Positions 26,579 through 35,523 of a stretch of 64,000 nt of DNA are shown here, piece after piece. The notes under the pieces are model-generated. The model did not search any database. It saw nothing but the letters and a program-made list of their open reading frames with translations, and had not been told where the DNA came from. The translations under genes and the position numbers were made by a program. Positions within the stretch are counted from its first letter, which is position 1. Each line of letters opens with the position of its first letter. Origin of the DNA: Aeriscardovia aeriphila (GTDB taxonomy: Bacteria > Actinomycetota > Actinomycetes > Actinomycetales > Bifidobacteriaceae); the NCBI RefSeq assembly GCF_002259595.1, contig NZ_MWWU01000003.1, positions 1-64,000 of the forward strand, written 5' to 3'.

Positions 26579-28071
26579 AACTGATTGAAGGCCAGATTAT
26601 CCACGGACGTTACCGCCTCGACGAGCGCATTGCCAAGGGTGGTATGGGCGAAGTGTGGCGCGCTACTGACATGGTTCTCAACCATGAGGTTGCAGTGAAA
26701 GCTCTGCGCTCCGATCTGATTAACGATTCTTCTCGTCTCGAACGCTTGCGCACAGAGGCTCATAATTCTGCTAATCTCGCGCATCCCAACATCGCTGCCC
26801 TTTTCGAGTACTACGAGCACGACAACTTTGGCTTCCTCGTCATGGAATTCTTGCACGCTCGCTCGCTGGCCGACATTTACAAGGAGCGTAAGCGCATCCC
26901 TACTCTCGAGCTGCTGCCGATTATTGAGCAGGTGGCTCGCGGGCTTCACTTGGCTCATGCGCATGGCGTCATTCACCGCGATGTCAAGCCGGGCAACATT
27001 ATGGTCAGCGACCAGGGTTTGGTGAAGATCACTGATTTTGGTGTGAGCTATTCGACTAATCAGGCTCAGATTACCCAGGATGGCATGGTAGTGGGCACGG
27101 CCCAGTACATTTCCCCGGAGCAGGCGCAGGGCGAGCATGCAAGCCCACAGTCTGACATCTATTCGTTGGGAGTCGTGTTGTATGAGGGCTTGGCTGGCCA
27201 TCGTCCTTTCACTGGTGCGACGCCGGTGGATATTGCTGCTGCCCAGGTGAATGACCCTGTTCCCCCGCTTCCTCACGACCTTGACCCGGAACTCGTGCAG
27301 TATGTGATGCAGATGCTGGAGAAGGACCCTCATAAGCGCCCTGCTACAGCCGTCTCGGTTGCCACGAGATTGTCACAGATCGAAAATCGCCTGATCCGCC
27401 AGGAAAATGGTGAAGAGGATTATTCTGTGTCACCAGCTGCGCATGCACGCACCTCTGCGCCTTCTTCCTCCCCCGCTTCGTCGTGGAAGTCCACCTTTGC
27501 TTCTGCTGGCCGGCTGAGCTTGGTCAACCCCTTCGTTAACTCTTTGGGTGACAGCTCTGACAATATGCCCAACGCTTCTGACGAGCAGGAAGCCTCCCAG
27601 CGCACAAATTTGGAGCGTGGGCAGAGCCCTTATGTTTCTGTGCCCTTTGAGGTTAACCCGCTGGTTTCCAACCCGTTTGTGTCGAGCCCCGATTCGCGTT
27701 CCTTGGCTCCGGCCCCGCCGAGTGACTCGCTCAGTGGCGTTCGCTCTCAAGCGGTGTCGAGAACGCCTTTCGTTCCGCCGATTCCTCAGGTTTCTGTCGC
27801 AGGGGAGAGCAGGAACGACGGTGATATGGCGCAGTGGAAATCTCAAGAAACTCGTCAACCTCACCGGCGTGTGATTACCAGCAAGCCAACATGGTCAAAA
27901 AATGTGATAGTTGGACCGCCTGGCGAGGAAAATGCGCAGGTTATACCCCCGCAAAATCGGCAAAATTCAAGTAATAGCAAGCGTTTGAGTAGTGTGGAGC
28001 CTTCCCAACAGGCTGGAGAGAGGGCAGGCTACTCTAAAGAGAGAACAGGCGAAACTGGAGGTCAGAGATGA
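26575..28071 (+). CDS. pknA: Ser/Thr protein kinase PknA
   Basis: 498 residues. The Hanks-type kinase domain spans about residues 10-275 with glycine loop KGGMGEVW, lysine K42, catalytic HRDVKPGN (D136) and DFGVS. The C-terminal 220 residues are low complexity (Ser, Pro, Asn, Gln) and no convincing membrane helix is visible, unlike mycobacterial PknA which has one. The start ATG lies inside the pbpA stop. It is expected to phosphorylate division and cell-wall proteins bound by the FHA partners encoded upstream. Confidence 0.94.
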   Translation: MKLIEGQIIHGRYRLDERIAKGGMGEVWRATDMVLNHEVAVKALRSDLINDSSRLERLRTEAHNSANLAHPNIAALFEYYEHDNFGFLVMEFLHARSLADIYKERKRIPTLELLPIIEQVARGLHLAHAHGVIHRDVKPGNIMVSDQGLVKITDFGVSYSTNQAQITQDGMVVGTAQYISPEQAQGEHASPQSDIYSLGVVLYEGLAGHRPFTGATPVDIAAAQVNDPVPPLPHDLDPELVQYVMQMLEKDPHKRPATAVSVATRLSQIENRLIRQENGEEDYSVSPAAHARTSAPSSSPASSWKSTFASAGRLSLVNPFVNSLGDSSDNMPNASDEQEASQRTNLERGQSPYVSVPFEVNPLVSNPFVSSPDSRSLAPAPPSDSLSGVRSQAVSRTPFVPPIPQVSVAGESRNDGDMAQWKSQETRQPHRRVITSKPTWSKNVIVGPPGEENAQVIPPQNRQNSSNSKRLSSVEPSQQAGERAGYSKERTGETGGQR

Positions 28072-30086
28072 ATCAAGAGATCCCGACCGAGCTCGCACAA
28101 GGTCGCTATACCGTCGGTGCTTCCATCGGTCACGGTGGCATGGCAGAAGTGCACCTGGGAACGGATACCCGTCTGGGCCGCCAGGTTGCTATCAAGATCA
28201 TGCGCGCGGACTTTGCTGAGGATAAGACCTTCCTCTCTCGCTTCCGTCGTGAAGCGCACTCTGTCGCTATGCTCAACAACCCCAACATCGTCTCTATTTA
28301 CGATACGGGCGAGGAACTGGTTGAGGATGCCGACGGCGAGACGCATAACGTGCCGTACATCGTCATGGAGTATGTGAAGGGCCAGACTCTTCGCGATATT
28401 CTCAAGGAAAACGGCGCGCTCTCCGTTCACGACACTGAGCAGATTATGCTCGGCGTGCTTAACGCCCTCGAGTATTCGCATCGCATGGGAATTGTGCACC
28501 GCGACATCAAGCCGGGTAACATCATGATCTCCGACCAGGGTGTGGTCAAGGTCATGGATTTCGGTATCGCGCGCGCTATGGACGATTCCGCTACCACGAT
28601 GACCAAGTCGCAAGGTGTGGTGGGCACGGCTCAGTACCTCTCCCCTGAGCAGGCTCGTGGCGAAGAGGTCGATATGCGTTCCGACCTCTACTCTGCCGGC
28701 TGCGTGCTGTATGAAATGCTCGTCGGCCGCCCGCCATTCGTCGGCGACTCTCCGGTGGCTATTGCTTACCAGCATGTTTCGGAGACGGCCACCCCGCCAA
28801 GCCAGCTCGTTCCTGGCCTGCCTCGCGTGTGGGACCAGATTGTTGCGAACGCGATGGCTAAGGAGCGTCAGAACCGTTACGCAACGGCCGCTGAGTTTAA
28901 GAACGACATTCTGCGCGTGATGAGCAACCAGCCTTTGGGCGATCGCACTGCCGTTCTCGACCCGAATACGCAGGCCGCTTTGGCTGACGCGGGCCCGGCA
29001 ACCCAGCAGTTTAACCCGTTTACTGATACGACGGGTATTGGCGCCCAGCCGGTGGGTAACGCTGAGCCAAGCCGCGCTGAAGCTCGCGCCAAGCAGGCTA
29101 AGAAAAAGAAGATTATCATTTGGTCTGTTGTTGCGGGCCTGATTGCTCTTCTCGCTCTCACCTTCGGCATTATCCAGCTCATTCACCATTCTGAGGCTCA
29201 GATTGGCACGGTGCCAACCATCACGGAGGATATGACCGAGGCGCGAGCCAAGCAGCTCGTCGAGAAGGCCGGCTTCGTGTTTAAGGCGGAGCAGGATACT
29301 GATTCTTCGAAGGCGAAGGGCATGTTCACCAGGCAGTCGCCGCAGGGTGACACCAAGCTGAAGAAGGGTTCGACAGTGAAGGTCTGGTTCTCTGCTGGGC
29401 CGGCACAGTCTGCTGTTCCTGATGTTCAAGGAATGAGCCAGGCTGAGGCAACAGCAGCTTTGAAGAAGGCTGGTTTCGTGGTGGGTTCGACCACTTCGGA
29501 GGATAGCCCGACTATTGAGAAGGATATGATTACCAGAACTGACCCGAAGATCGGTTCTGTGCAGCCGAAGGGCTCGTCGATCATTCTCTACATTTCTACG
29601 GGTAGGACGACGGTTCCGGATGTGTCGGGTAAGCCAAAGGATGAGGCTCAGAAGATTCTGACTGATATGGGCTTCTCGCTGACCATTCAAACCCAGTCCA
29701 GCTCGGATATTGCGAAGGATTCTGCGATTAGCACGGACCCTGCTGCAGGTAACACGGTGGACCAGAAGTCGATGATCACTCTGGTGATTTCCTCTGGCCC
29801 TGACCAGGTGAGCTTGCCATCAGTGGCCTCCGCTTCCACGGTTGCTGATGCGATGAATATGCTCGCGAACCGTGGTGTGACGGTGACGCTGGCGAACGGT
29901 ACACAGTCCGATTATGTTCACGTGAAGGTGACGGACGCTAACGGCAAGGACATCACCAACGGTGGCACGGTGGATAAGGGTTCGACCATTACCGTCTTCG
30001 GTTCGAAGCCAGTTGTGGATAACGGCCAGCCGCAGACGGGCGATAATAATTCCGCAGACAAGTCGGGTTCACACTCCGGCGAGTAA
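28068..30086 (+). CDS. pknB: Ser/Thr protein kinase PknB with PASTA repeats
   Basis: 672 residues: kinase domain at about 12-275 (glycine loop GHGGMAEVH, K43, HRDIKPGN with D146, DFGIARAMDD), juxtamembrane segment, one membrane helix near 350-370, then four extracellular PASTA repeats (for example VPDVQGMSQAEATAALKKAG and VPDVSGKPKDEAQKIL) that sense muropeptides or lipid II. A TGATAATCT-type motif lies in the codons just before the membrane helix. Last gene of the operon; a bidirectional terminator follows. Confidence 0.97.
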   Translation: MNQEIPTELAQGRYTVGASIGHGGMAEVHLGTDTRLGRQVAIKIMRADFAEDKTFLSRFRREAHSVAMLNNPNIVSIYDTGEELVEDADGETHNVPYIVMEYVKGQTLRDILKENGALSVHDTEQIMLGVLNALEYSHRMGIVHRDIKPGNIMISDQGVVKVMDFGIARAMDDSATTMTKSQGVVGTAQYLSPEQARGEEVDMRSDLYSAGCVLYEMLVGRPPFVGDSPVAIAYQHVSETATPPSQLVPGLPRVWDQIVANAMAKERQNRYATAAEFKNDILRVMSNQPLGDRTAVLDPNTQAALADAGPATQQFNPFTDTTGIGAQPVGNAEPSRAEARAKQAKKKKIIIWSVVAGLIALLALTFGIIQLIHHSEAQIGTVPTITEDMTEARAKQLVEKAGFVFKAEQDTDSSKAKGMFTRQSPQGDTKLKKGSTVKVWFSAGPAQSAVPDVQGMSQAEATAALKKAGFVVGSTTSEDSPTIEKDMITRTDPKIGSVQPKGSSIILYISTGRTTVPDVSGKPKDEAQKILTDMGFSLTIQTQSSSDIAKDSAISTDPAAGNTVDQKSMITLVISSGPDQVSLPSVASASTVADAMNMLANRGVTVTLANGTQSDYVHVKVTDANGKDITNGGTVDKGSTITVFGSKPVVDNGQPQTGDNNSADKSGSHSGE

Positions 30087-30216
30087 ACCACAGTTGCACC
30101 GGTCGCTCAGAACGCCGAGAAGTGAGCTGCTTGGCATCAGAGCACTGGAGAACGCCGGCAGCACCAGAAACACTCAAGGCGGCTTATAACCTAGCACCAC
30201 TGAGTTGAGAGTTATG

Positions 30217-30256
30217 AAAGAGGGGCTTGGCATCAGACGATGCCAGCCCCTCTTTC
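30217..30256. terminator. bidirectional terminator between pknB and the sortase gene
   Basis: A stem of about 16 pairs with one unpaired base (left arm starts AAAGAGGGGCTTGGCATC, right arm GATGCCAGCCCCTCTTT), a 4-base loop AGAC and short T runs on both strands. A TGATAATCT motif follows 16 bases later. Confidence 0.9.
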
Positions 30257-30307
30257 GTTCGCTACTAACGCTGATAATCTCAAGAAATGCGGTTTCCGCC
30301 CCAGCGA

Positions 30308-31612
30308 CTACATCGCGCCACCCGAGATGTTGGAGTAGTTGCTCATCAGCTGCAGGTAAGGCACGTTCTGCACTAGCCACGGGCACACATACTGGAACAT
30401 CACGGCCACCACGATCAGAAGCATCAAAACCAGCTGAAGCAGGCGCACCGAACGGATACCGGGCAGCACTCGCCACAGCAGGCCGTAGAGGGAGAGCGCG
30501 TGGTTTGGCTTGCCACCGTTCGCGCGGATCTCACGGTCGCGACGCAAAGCTGGCCAACCCCAGGTGAAGGCAGCGGCAAGGATGACGCTGATCAGAGCCA
30601 AAATCAGGTAGAGCAGCAACGCACCAGTGGAAGGAATTTGAGCAGCAGTCGTTGGCGAGCTTTGAGTGAAGGAAACTTGGCCAGTCGAGCTCTTCGAGGC
30701 GAGCTCTTGAGGGATGCCGTCGGAAACATTAGCCCAGTACTTGAACTTCGCATAGACGATCCAACGCTGGTAGCCCGGCGTGTAGCGCGGAGTACACGTG
30801 GTGAGCGTCAGGAGGCGCTCTTTCGGCTCAGCTCCCGCCTGGTGTGGCACGGGGTAGATGACGGAGACTTCGCTCGGGTCGACGATCTCGTGGCTATCCA
30901 TTTCGTAGACGTACCAGTGGTCTTTCGTGCGGAAGACGATCGGGTCGCCCTTGTGGAACTTGTCGACATCGGCAAGCGGCTCACCATAGCCGGAACGGTG
31001 GCCTGCGACGGCGAAATTACCCATCCCTCCTGGCATGACGGTTTCGGTGTAGTGGCCGACTCCGTGGCGGGCGAGCTGGTCGAGGCCGACGCCTTGCACG
31101 ACGAGAGATCGGTAGGTTGAGCCGAAGCGCGGCACGTACATTTGGCCAATCACATCGCCGTAGGCTGGCTGCGGGTCGACGGGGACGTCACCCTTTTGTG
31201 GCTGGGCGATCTTGAAGTTTCCGCCGGTGGTAACGGCAGGCGCCGTCCAGCTCAAGGATTTGACTTGCTGGGCTTGGCTTTGCGCGGACACCACGCCGGT
31301 CCACCACAACTGCCAAACCACATAGATTACCAGGAGCAGGCCAATGGTCAGGCAGATTTCTCCCACAAAGCCCAGGCCTTCCAGGAACCAGTTGCGTCCC
31401 TTCTTTCGCGCGCGATGGCTTGGTGGCATCGCGGCGGCCATGCTCTGAGCCCGCGGAGCTGTTGGCATAGGTGGCAGCGTGCTCGTCTGCCAATCGTGAC
31501 CCGCGGGGCTGAACGACGGAAGTTCGCCGTCAGCTTGCGAGCCACCGGCCTGCGAGGCGTCATCTCGCATTGGTACATCTCTCATAGACACATCCCTCAT
31601 AGGTACATCCAT
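30308..31612 (-). CDS. class E sortase
   Basis: 434-residue membrane transpeptidase that links surface proteins to peptidoglycan or acts as a housekeeping sortase in actinobacteria. Cytoplasmic N-terminus, membrane helix at about 84-104, then the sortase barrel with H205 (AGHRSG), C273 (LTTCTP) and R283 (YQRW). Two further hydrophobic helices lie near the C-terminus. The N-terminus is a short repeat MRDVP / MRDVS / MRDVP coded by 15-base units. M10 at 31585 has the better upstream AGGGA, so the true start may be inside the repeat. No substrate with a sorting signal is encoded nearby. Confidence 0.9.
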   Translation of the reverse strand: MDVPMRDVSMRDVPMRDDASQAGGSQADGELPSFSPAGHDWQTSTLPPMPTAPRAQSMAAAMPPSHRARKKGRNWFLEGLGFVGEICLTIGLLLVIYVVWQLWWTGVVSAQSQAQQVKSLSWTAPAVTTGGNFKIAQPQKGDVPVDPQPAYGDVIGQMYVPRFGSTYRSLVVQGVGLDQLARHGVGHYTETVMPGGMGNFAVAGHRSGYGEPLADVDKFHKGDPIVFRTKDHWYVYEMDSHEIVDPSEVSVIYPVPHQAGAEPKERLLTLTTCTPRYTPGYQRWIVYAKFKYWANVSDGIPQELASKSSTGQVSFTQSSPTTAAQIPSTGALLLYLILALISVILAAAFTWGWPALRRDREIRANGGKPNHALSLYGLLWRVLPGIRSVRLLQLVLMLLIVVAVMFQYVCPWLVQNVPYLQLMSNYSNISGGAM

Positions 31613-31685
31613 ATAGGCACGTTCTGGGCACCGTTACTTATAGGCACAGAGTAACCTCTGAACCTGAAAGTTTACGGCGTACAGC

Positions 31686-32606
31686 TTAATTCTTTTTGTT
31701 ACTCGATGAATGGTTATCAGCCTGGCCAGCGGTACTGTTGCTGCTCGCGCTCCCGTTCGTGCCGTCACTCGTACTCTCACCAGAGCCAGCCATATTCTCT
31801 TCCGAACCCACATTCGCACCCGATATGCTCTCCACCGCATCCTTTTGCGGCAGAACGCTCGCATATTTCAGCTCTTGTGTGGCGGCAGATGTTTTGGGGA
31901 AGTTCAGCTGCTCGTCTAAGCTCACTTTCCAACCCAGGCCGATGGAAGCCACATATTCCAAATAGATTTTCACTGCGGTTGAGTTATACAGTGCTGCTTG
32001 CATCTGCGCTTGTGGCCCGATGGCACGGATTACGTAGGGTGGAGCGTACTGTTTTCCTTGCAGGAGCAGGACGTTGCCCACGCAGCGTACGGCGGTGGAT
32101 TGTTGGACGCGCACTCCTTGAATGGTCATGGCTTCTGCACCGCCTGCCCATAGGGCGTTGATGACGGCTTCGAGGTCTTGCTGGTGGACGACGTAATCGT
32201 TGACGTTTTGGTCGCCGATAGTGTCGTCGCCCGATTGTGCGTTTTTCCACAGTGGCGAGTCAGAAAGTGTCACTGTGATGGCAGGTCCGCTCAAGGCAGG
32301 GAGCACGCTTCGTTGGTCTTCCTCGCTTTTCACTGGCTTCGAGCTGGTGTCTCCGAGTGATTTTCGCAGCGTGTCAATCTCGGTGGATAATGTATCGACG
32401 TCTTTTTGCAGGTGTGCAACTTCGCTTTCTCGCCCGCGCAACAGGCCAGCAGTGTCCTCGGAGACGCGAGAGGAGCCATTGGCTTGCACGTTGACTTCGA
32501 AAAGCCAGCCCACCACCGCACAGACGAGGGCAAGGACGATGCCTGATTGCACACTTCGGGCTGTCAGACGGCGCTTTTGTGGCCTATGCTTTCCTCGTTG
32601 CTCCAT
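31686..32606 (-). CDS. DUF881 family protein
   Basis: 306 residues. A basic N-terminus, one membrane helix near residues 20-38, a coiled-coil (LLRGRESEVAHLQKDVDTLSTEIDTL) and the DUF881 domain (GPAITVTLSD through DEQLNFPK) are seen, with a Ser/Asn/Gly-rich tail. DUF881 genes commonly lie beside crgA and the sortase in actinobacteria; function is unsettled. ATG at 32606 has AAGGAGAAGT upstream; a 60-codon upstream extension overlaps the crgA promoter and is rejected. Confidence 0.88.
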   Translation of the reverse strand: MEQRGKHRPQKRRLTARSVQSGIVLALVCAVVGWLFEVNVQANGSSRVSEDTAGLLRGRESEVAHLQKDVDTLSTEIDTLRKSLGDTSSKPVKSEEDQRSVLPALSGPAITVTLSDSPLWKNAQSGDDTIGDQNVNDYVVHQQDLEAVINALWAGGAEAMTIQGVRVQQSTAVRCVGNVLLLQGKQYAPPYVIRAIGPQAQMQAALYNSTAVKIYLEYVASIGLGWKVSLDEQLNFPKTSAATQELKYASVLPQKDAVESISGANVGSEENMAGSGESTSDGTNGSASSNSTAGQADNHSSSNKKN

Positions 32607-32693
32607 ACTTCTCCTTAATTCGCGGAGAAAAACCTCGACGCAATCCACTCTAGTCGATAAAGTGGGAGAGTTAGTGGACAAGGAGGAGCCTCT

Positions 32694-33146
32694 ATGGCTG
32701 AGAAGAAGGACTTGAAGAGCACCGAAGAGGCCGAGAAGGCAACTGCCGTAGCAGCTTCTGAGGAATCTACCAGCGATGCCCAGCAAGGTAAGGACAAGCA
32801 GGGCGAGCCTGGTGAGATTGATCTCAACGAAGTCGATAAGCTTTTGAACGCAAAGGGCAATGAGAAGGATCTGCCGAAGAATATGCAGCGCCTGATCGCC
32901 CGTGAAAAGGAAAATAACAAGCGCGTGGAGGAGTCCATTAAGGGCGCGAAGACGAATCCTTCCTGGTTCGTGCCGCTCTTCTGCTTCCTCATGATCTTGG
33001 GCTTGCTGTGGGTCGTCGTGTACTACATCGACACTCAGCGCACCGGCGGCGTCGGCTACCCCATCCCAGCTATCGGTAACTGGAATTTGCTCGTTGGTTT
33101 CGTCATTATGCTCATTGGCTTCTTGATGACCATGTGGTGGAACTGA
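32694..33146 (+). CDS. crgA: cell division protein CrgA
   Basis: 150 residues: a charged Lys/Glu/Ala-rich cytoplasmic N-terminus of about 90 residues and two C-terminal membrane helices (WFVPLFCFLMILGLLWVVVYY and NWNLLVGFVIMLIGFLMTMWW). CrgA helps assemble the septum with FtsZ, FtsQ and PBPs. The mycobacterial protein has about 93 residues, so the N-terminal arm is extended here. Very strong AAGGAGGAG binding site. Confidence 0.94.
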   Translation: MAEKKDLKSTEEAEKATAVAASEESTSDAQQGKDKQGEPGEIDLNEVDKLLNAKGNEKDLPKNMQRLIAREKENNKRVEESIKGAKTNPSWFVPLFCFLMILGLLWVVVYYIDTQRTGGVGYPIPAIGNWNLLVGFVIMLIGFLMTMWWN

Positions 33147-33204
33147 GCTCGTCCTTCTCTCTGGTATTTCTCAAGATTGTCACTGTGCTGTTACCAGCAC
33201 AAGA

Positions 33205-33235
33205 AAGTCAGGCCTTCGGGTCTGGCTTTTATTTT
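33205..33235 (+). terminator. terminator of crgA
   Basis: AAGTCAGGCC (33205-33214), loop TTCG, GGTCTGGCTT (33219-33228) and then T-rich DNA: a 10-pair stem with a stable UUCG tetraloop. Confidence 0.92.
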
Positions 33236-33398
33236 TCTCACTGCTCTTCTGCGCGTTCGCTCATGAGTTGTTTCTGGCACAAGCCGATTTCTCTCGAGAG
33301 TTCTTTTCTGTTGTCAGCGCGCTTTCGTACGCGTTCTTGGTGATGAGCAAGACTTCCTCAGCGGCGCGTTCTCTCGGCGAGTTGCGAACGCGTTCATC

Positions 33399-33820
33399 TG
33401 TGGTTTTCCACACACAGTTATCCACAAGATTCAGGAAGTTATCCACACTTCAATTCACACCTGTGCATAAATCACATCTCTGTCATTCAGTATCTGCTCA
33501 CTTATCCACACTGATCTTGCCTGAAATTCCAGGCCTTACAGGCGTAGAACGTATGTTCTAACTGAGAAGACCGTACTTTATCACCAGAGTTTTCCACACC
33601 TGTGGATAACTTTGTGCACTTTTCCACTGCCTCTGCGCTCCTCGGTAAAGTTATCCACAGCTTTCTTTCTGAAAAATCAACAAAACACAAGATCTAGTGC
33701 TTATCCACACCTTGCCTTCCATATGTGGACAAACTTGAAGTTGTGCACATAGCCTTGACAAGACTGAACTACAAAGCTCGCCTCCCAGCAGTAAGTCATC
33801 ACTCATTTGCCTGTGGAAAA
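33399..33820. other. DnaA-box cluster, candidate chromosomal replication origin
   Basis: The stretch 33147-33936 has no gene apart from the crgA terminator. Perfect DnaA boxes TTATCCACA lie at 33418, 33439, 33502, 33651 and 33701 on the plus strand and at 33601 on the minus strand. Near-perfect boxes are TTTTCCACA at 33404 and 33590 (plus) and 33812 (minus), TTATGCACA at 33462 (minus) and TTGTCCACA at 33724 (minus). An A-rich stretch at 33670-33690 and a pyrimidine run at 33825-33875 could be unwinding sites. TAGAAC-GTAT-GTTCTA, which resembles a LexA/Cheo box, sits at 33545-33560. dnaA and dnaN are not nearby, so this may be oriC itself or a DnaA-titrating region of the origin domain. Confidence 0.72.
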
Positions 33821-33936
33821 CAGACCTTTTCTCCCCTTTTGTCCGCTGTTTCTTCTGATTTTTTCGCTTTTCCCAGCTATTCGCCATAAGATGGAGTCAA
33901 GACGCTGAGCGTTTCGACTGAATCGAAGGAGCCACT

Positions 33937-34173
33937 ATGGAAAAGAAGTCATCGGGAATCTGGAAGTTCCTGGCCATCGTCTTCGGTGCAGCTTTGGCTG
34001 GAATGGTGTGCTATTACGTTCACCAACAGAACAACCCTGAGTACGATCCTTGGGAGAAGCCGTGGAAGAACAGCTCCTCTCCTATCGATCTGATTCACGC
34101 ATCTTCTCCTGCCGACGCTGACGAGGATGAAGAAGACGAAGACCCTCTCGAGCTTGATGAGGATGCTGACTGA
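33937..34173 (+). CDS. small membrane protein with acidic tail
   Basis: 78 residues, not recognised. One membrane helix (residues about 9-26) is followed by a proline-containing segment and a strongly acidic C-terminus (DADEDEEDEDPLELDEDAD). The ATG follows GAAGGAGCCACT, a good binding site. It is the first gene on the right of the DnaA-box cluster and ends at its own terminator, so it is monocistronic. Confidence 0.75.
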   Translation: MEKKSSGIWKFLAIVFGAALAGMVCYYVHQQNNPEYDPWEKPWKNSSSPIDLIHASSPADADEDEEDEDPLELDEDAD

Positions 34174-34243
34174 CGCTTCAGATTATCACTAAGCGTAAGC
34201 CATTCGTGCTTCGATGAGCCCAGTTGCTCATATCATGCTTCCC

Positions 34244-34275
34244 GGTGTGCTCTCCTCACGAGGGCACACCTTTTT
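34244..34275 (+). terminator. terminator of the small acidic membrane protein gene
   Basis: GGTGTGC-T-CTC (34244-34254) pairs with GAG-G-GCACACC (34260-34270) and is followed by TTTTTC. Confidence 0.88.
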
Positions 34276-34508
34276 CTTGGAATTGACTGCTTTCAGAGAA
34301 TTTACCTCTCTCGATTCTGTTAATCTCTCTTCACTTCATTCCAACGCATTTCTGACGGCCTATACCCCAGCTTGATAATCTTCACAATCAATCGATTACA
34401 AGTACGGTATCATGGTGTGTAACTTCAAGTCCTTCTCTCATCAGATCGATTTCTTCCCTGAGTAACGGTGCTTATGGTGAAGTAACACACCTGCGGAAAG
34501 GCGATCTC
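34276..34508 (+). promoter_or_regulatory. leader and promoter region of the FtsX-type ABC exporter operon
   Basis: With the terminator before it this makes about 335 bases between genes. It has a TGATAATCT motif at 34373-34381, an AT-rich stretch with palindrome AATCGATT, and an ATG-led open frame of 17 codons (34412-34465) without a binding site. No -35/-10 pair could be assigned with confidence. Confidence 0.4.
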
Positions 34509-35504
34509 ATGCATAGGAAATTGACAGCCTCGTTATCCGCTTTTATCTTTTCACTGATTCTCGCTTTTCTCGCGTTTTCAGTGTCACAAGCCGTGACTGA
34601 TATTCATAATCAATCACTGGGGATACGCGGCGAATATACGAGGCTGTCAATTCCCCAAATGGATAATCCCAGCCTTGAACGCAAACAACAACAAGAAAAA
34701 GCACTGATAGCACTCCAGCAATACTTAGCTCAAGAAAAGATCATCTTCATCAGTGCTACTGCAGAAGGAGAAGGCAGCCCAAGCATCATTACATACGACC
34801 CTCAATCCACCACGTGGGCTCAGAAAGTGAAACCCTCTCAAACCTATGCTATTGAGGGAAGTTATTCGCAACAGTTATGGGAGAAGAAGCAGAAAAACCC
34901 TTACCTTCCTCCCTCGATTTCGACAATCAATGGAGTCATCACTCCTGATGCTTCTCTCCAAGGCGAACCATATCAATTCATTCATGGCCTGGATGGAAAA
35001 CTCCCACCAGTAGGGCAAGCTGTTATTTCTACCCAAGACCCTGAGAAAATTCAACACATACAAGAATTACTCACCCAAGCCACACTTCACCCTCAACCCC
35101 TTCCTCGCATGACGTGGAAGAACGTGCTCATCATGCATAAGGAGATCGATTTCACACTCTTGGCCTCACTGCTCAGCATTGTGGTATGCGTCATGGCATT
35201 AAACGGTGTGTTAGAAGAGCTTATTCCTGAATTTGTCATCCATACCTATAGTGGCGGTACTGCTTTCAGCATTGCCTGTAAATACAGCCGTCATCAATTT
35301 CCTGCAGTTATCATTTCTTGCGGTGCAGGTACGGCCTTCTTCTTGCTTATAAACTGCGTATTGCAGTTTGCCCACATTAATCAGTTTCTTCTCGGCCTGC
35401 TGTTACTGAGCGGACTGGTCAGCAGCATCATCGTAGAACTGATGCTCTTCCTCATCGTTTTCAGCCAGCTACACGTCGCATTCGCAGCTACTCGAAACAA
35501 GTAA
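34509..35504 (+). CDS. FtsX-like ABC transporter permease, first subunit
   Basis: 331 residues. An N-terminal helix (about 8-30), a long extracytoplasmic domain of about 190 residues and three C-terminal helices give the MacB/FtsX topology. Sequence similarity to named families is weak. Together with the second permease of the same layout and the ATPase that follows, it forms a heterodimeric mechanotransmission-type ABC system, of the kind linked with peptide export, bacteriocin immunity or cell-envelope stress. Confidence 0.72.
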   Translation: MHRKLTASLSAFIFSLILAFLAFSVSQAVTDIHNQSLGIRGEYTRLSIPQMDNPSLERKQQQEKALIALQQYLAQEKIIFISATAEGEGSPSIITYDPQSTTWAQKVKPSQTYAIEGSYSQQLWEKKQKNPYLPPSISTINGVITPDASLQGEPYQFIHGLDGKLPPVGQAVISTQDPEKIQHIQELLTQATLHPQPLPRMTWKNVLIMHKEIDFTLLASLLSIVVCVMALNGVLEELIPEFVIHTYSGGTAFSIACKYSRHQFPAVIISCGAGTAFFLLINCVLQFAHINQFLLGLLLLSGLVSSIIVELMLFLIVFSQLHVAFAATRNK

Positions 35505-35523
35505 GAGAGGAAGGAGGTTACAC

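Noticed and set aside
28062-29690. A 542-codon open frame antisense to pknB
   Set aside because: Shadow of a certain kinase gene; His/Arg/Leu-rich nonsense typical of antisense reading.
34412-34465. 17-codon open frame ahead of the ABC exporter, considered as a peptide cargo
   Set aside because: No ribosome binding site, no leader-peptide features, and too short to judge.
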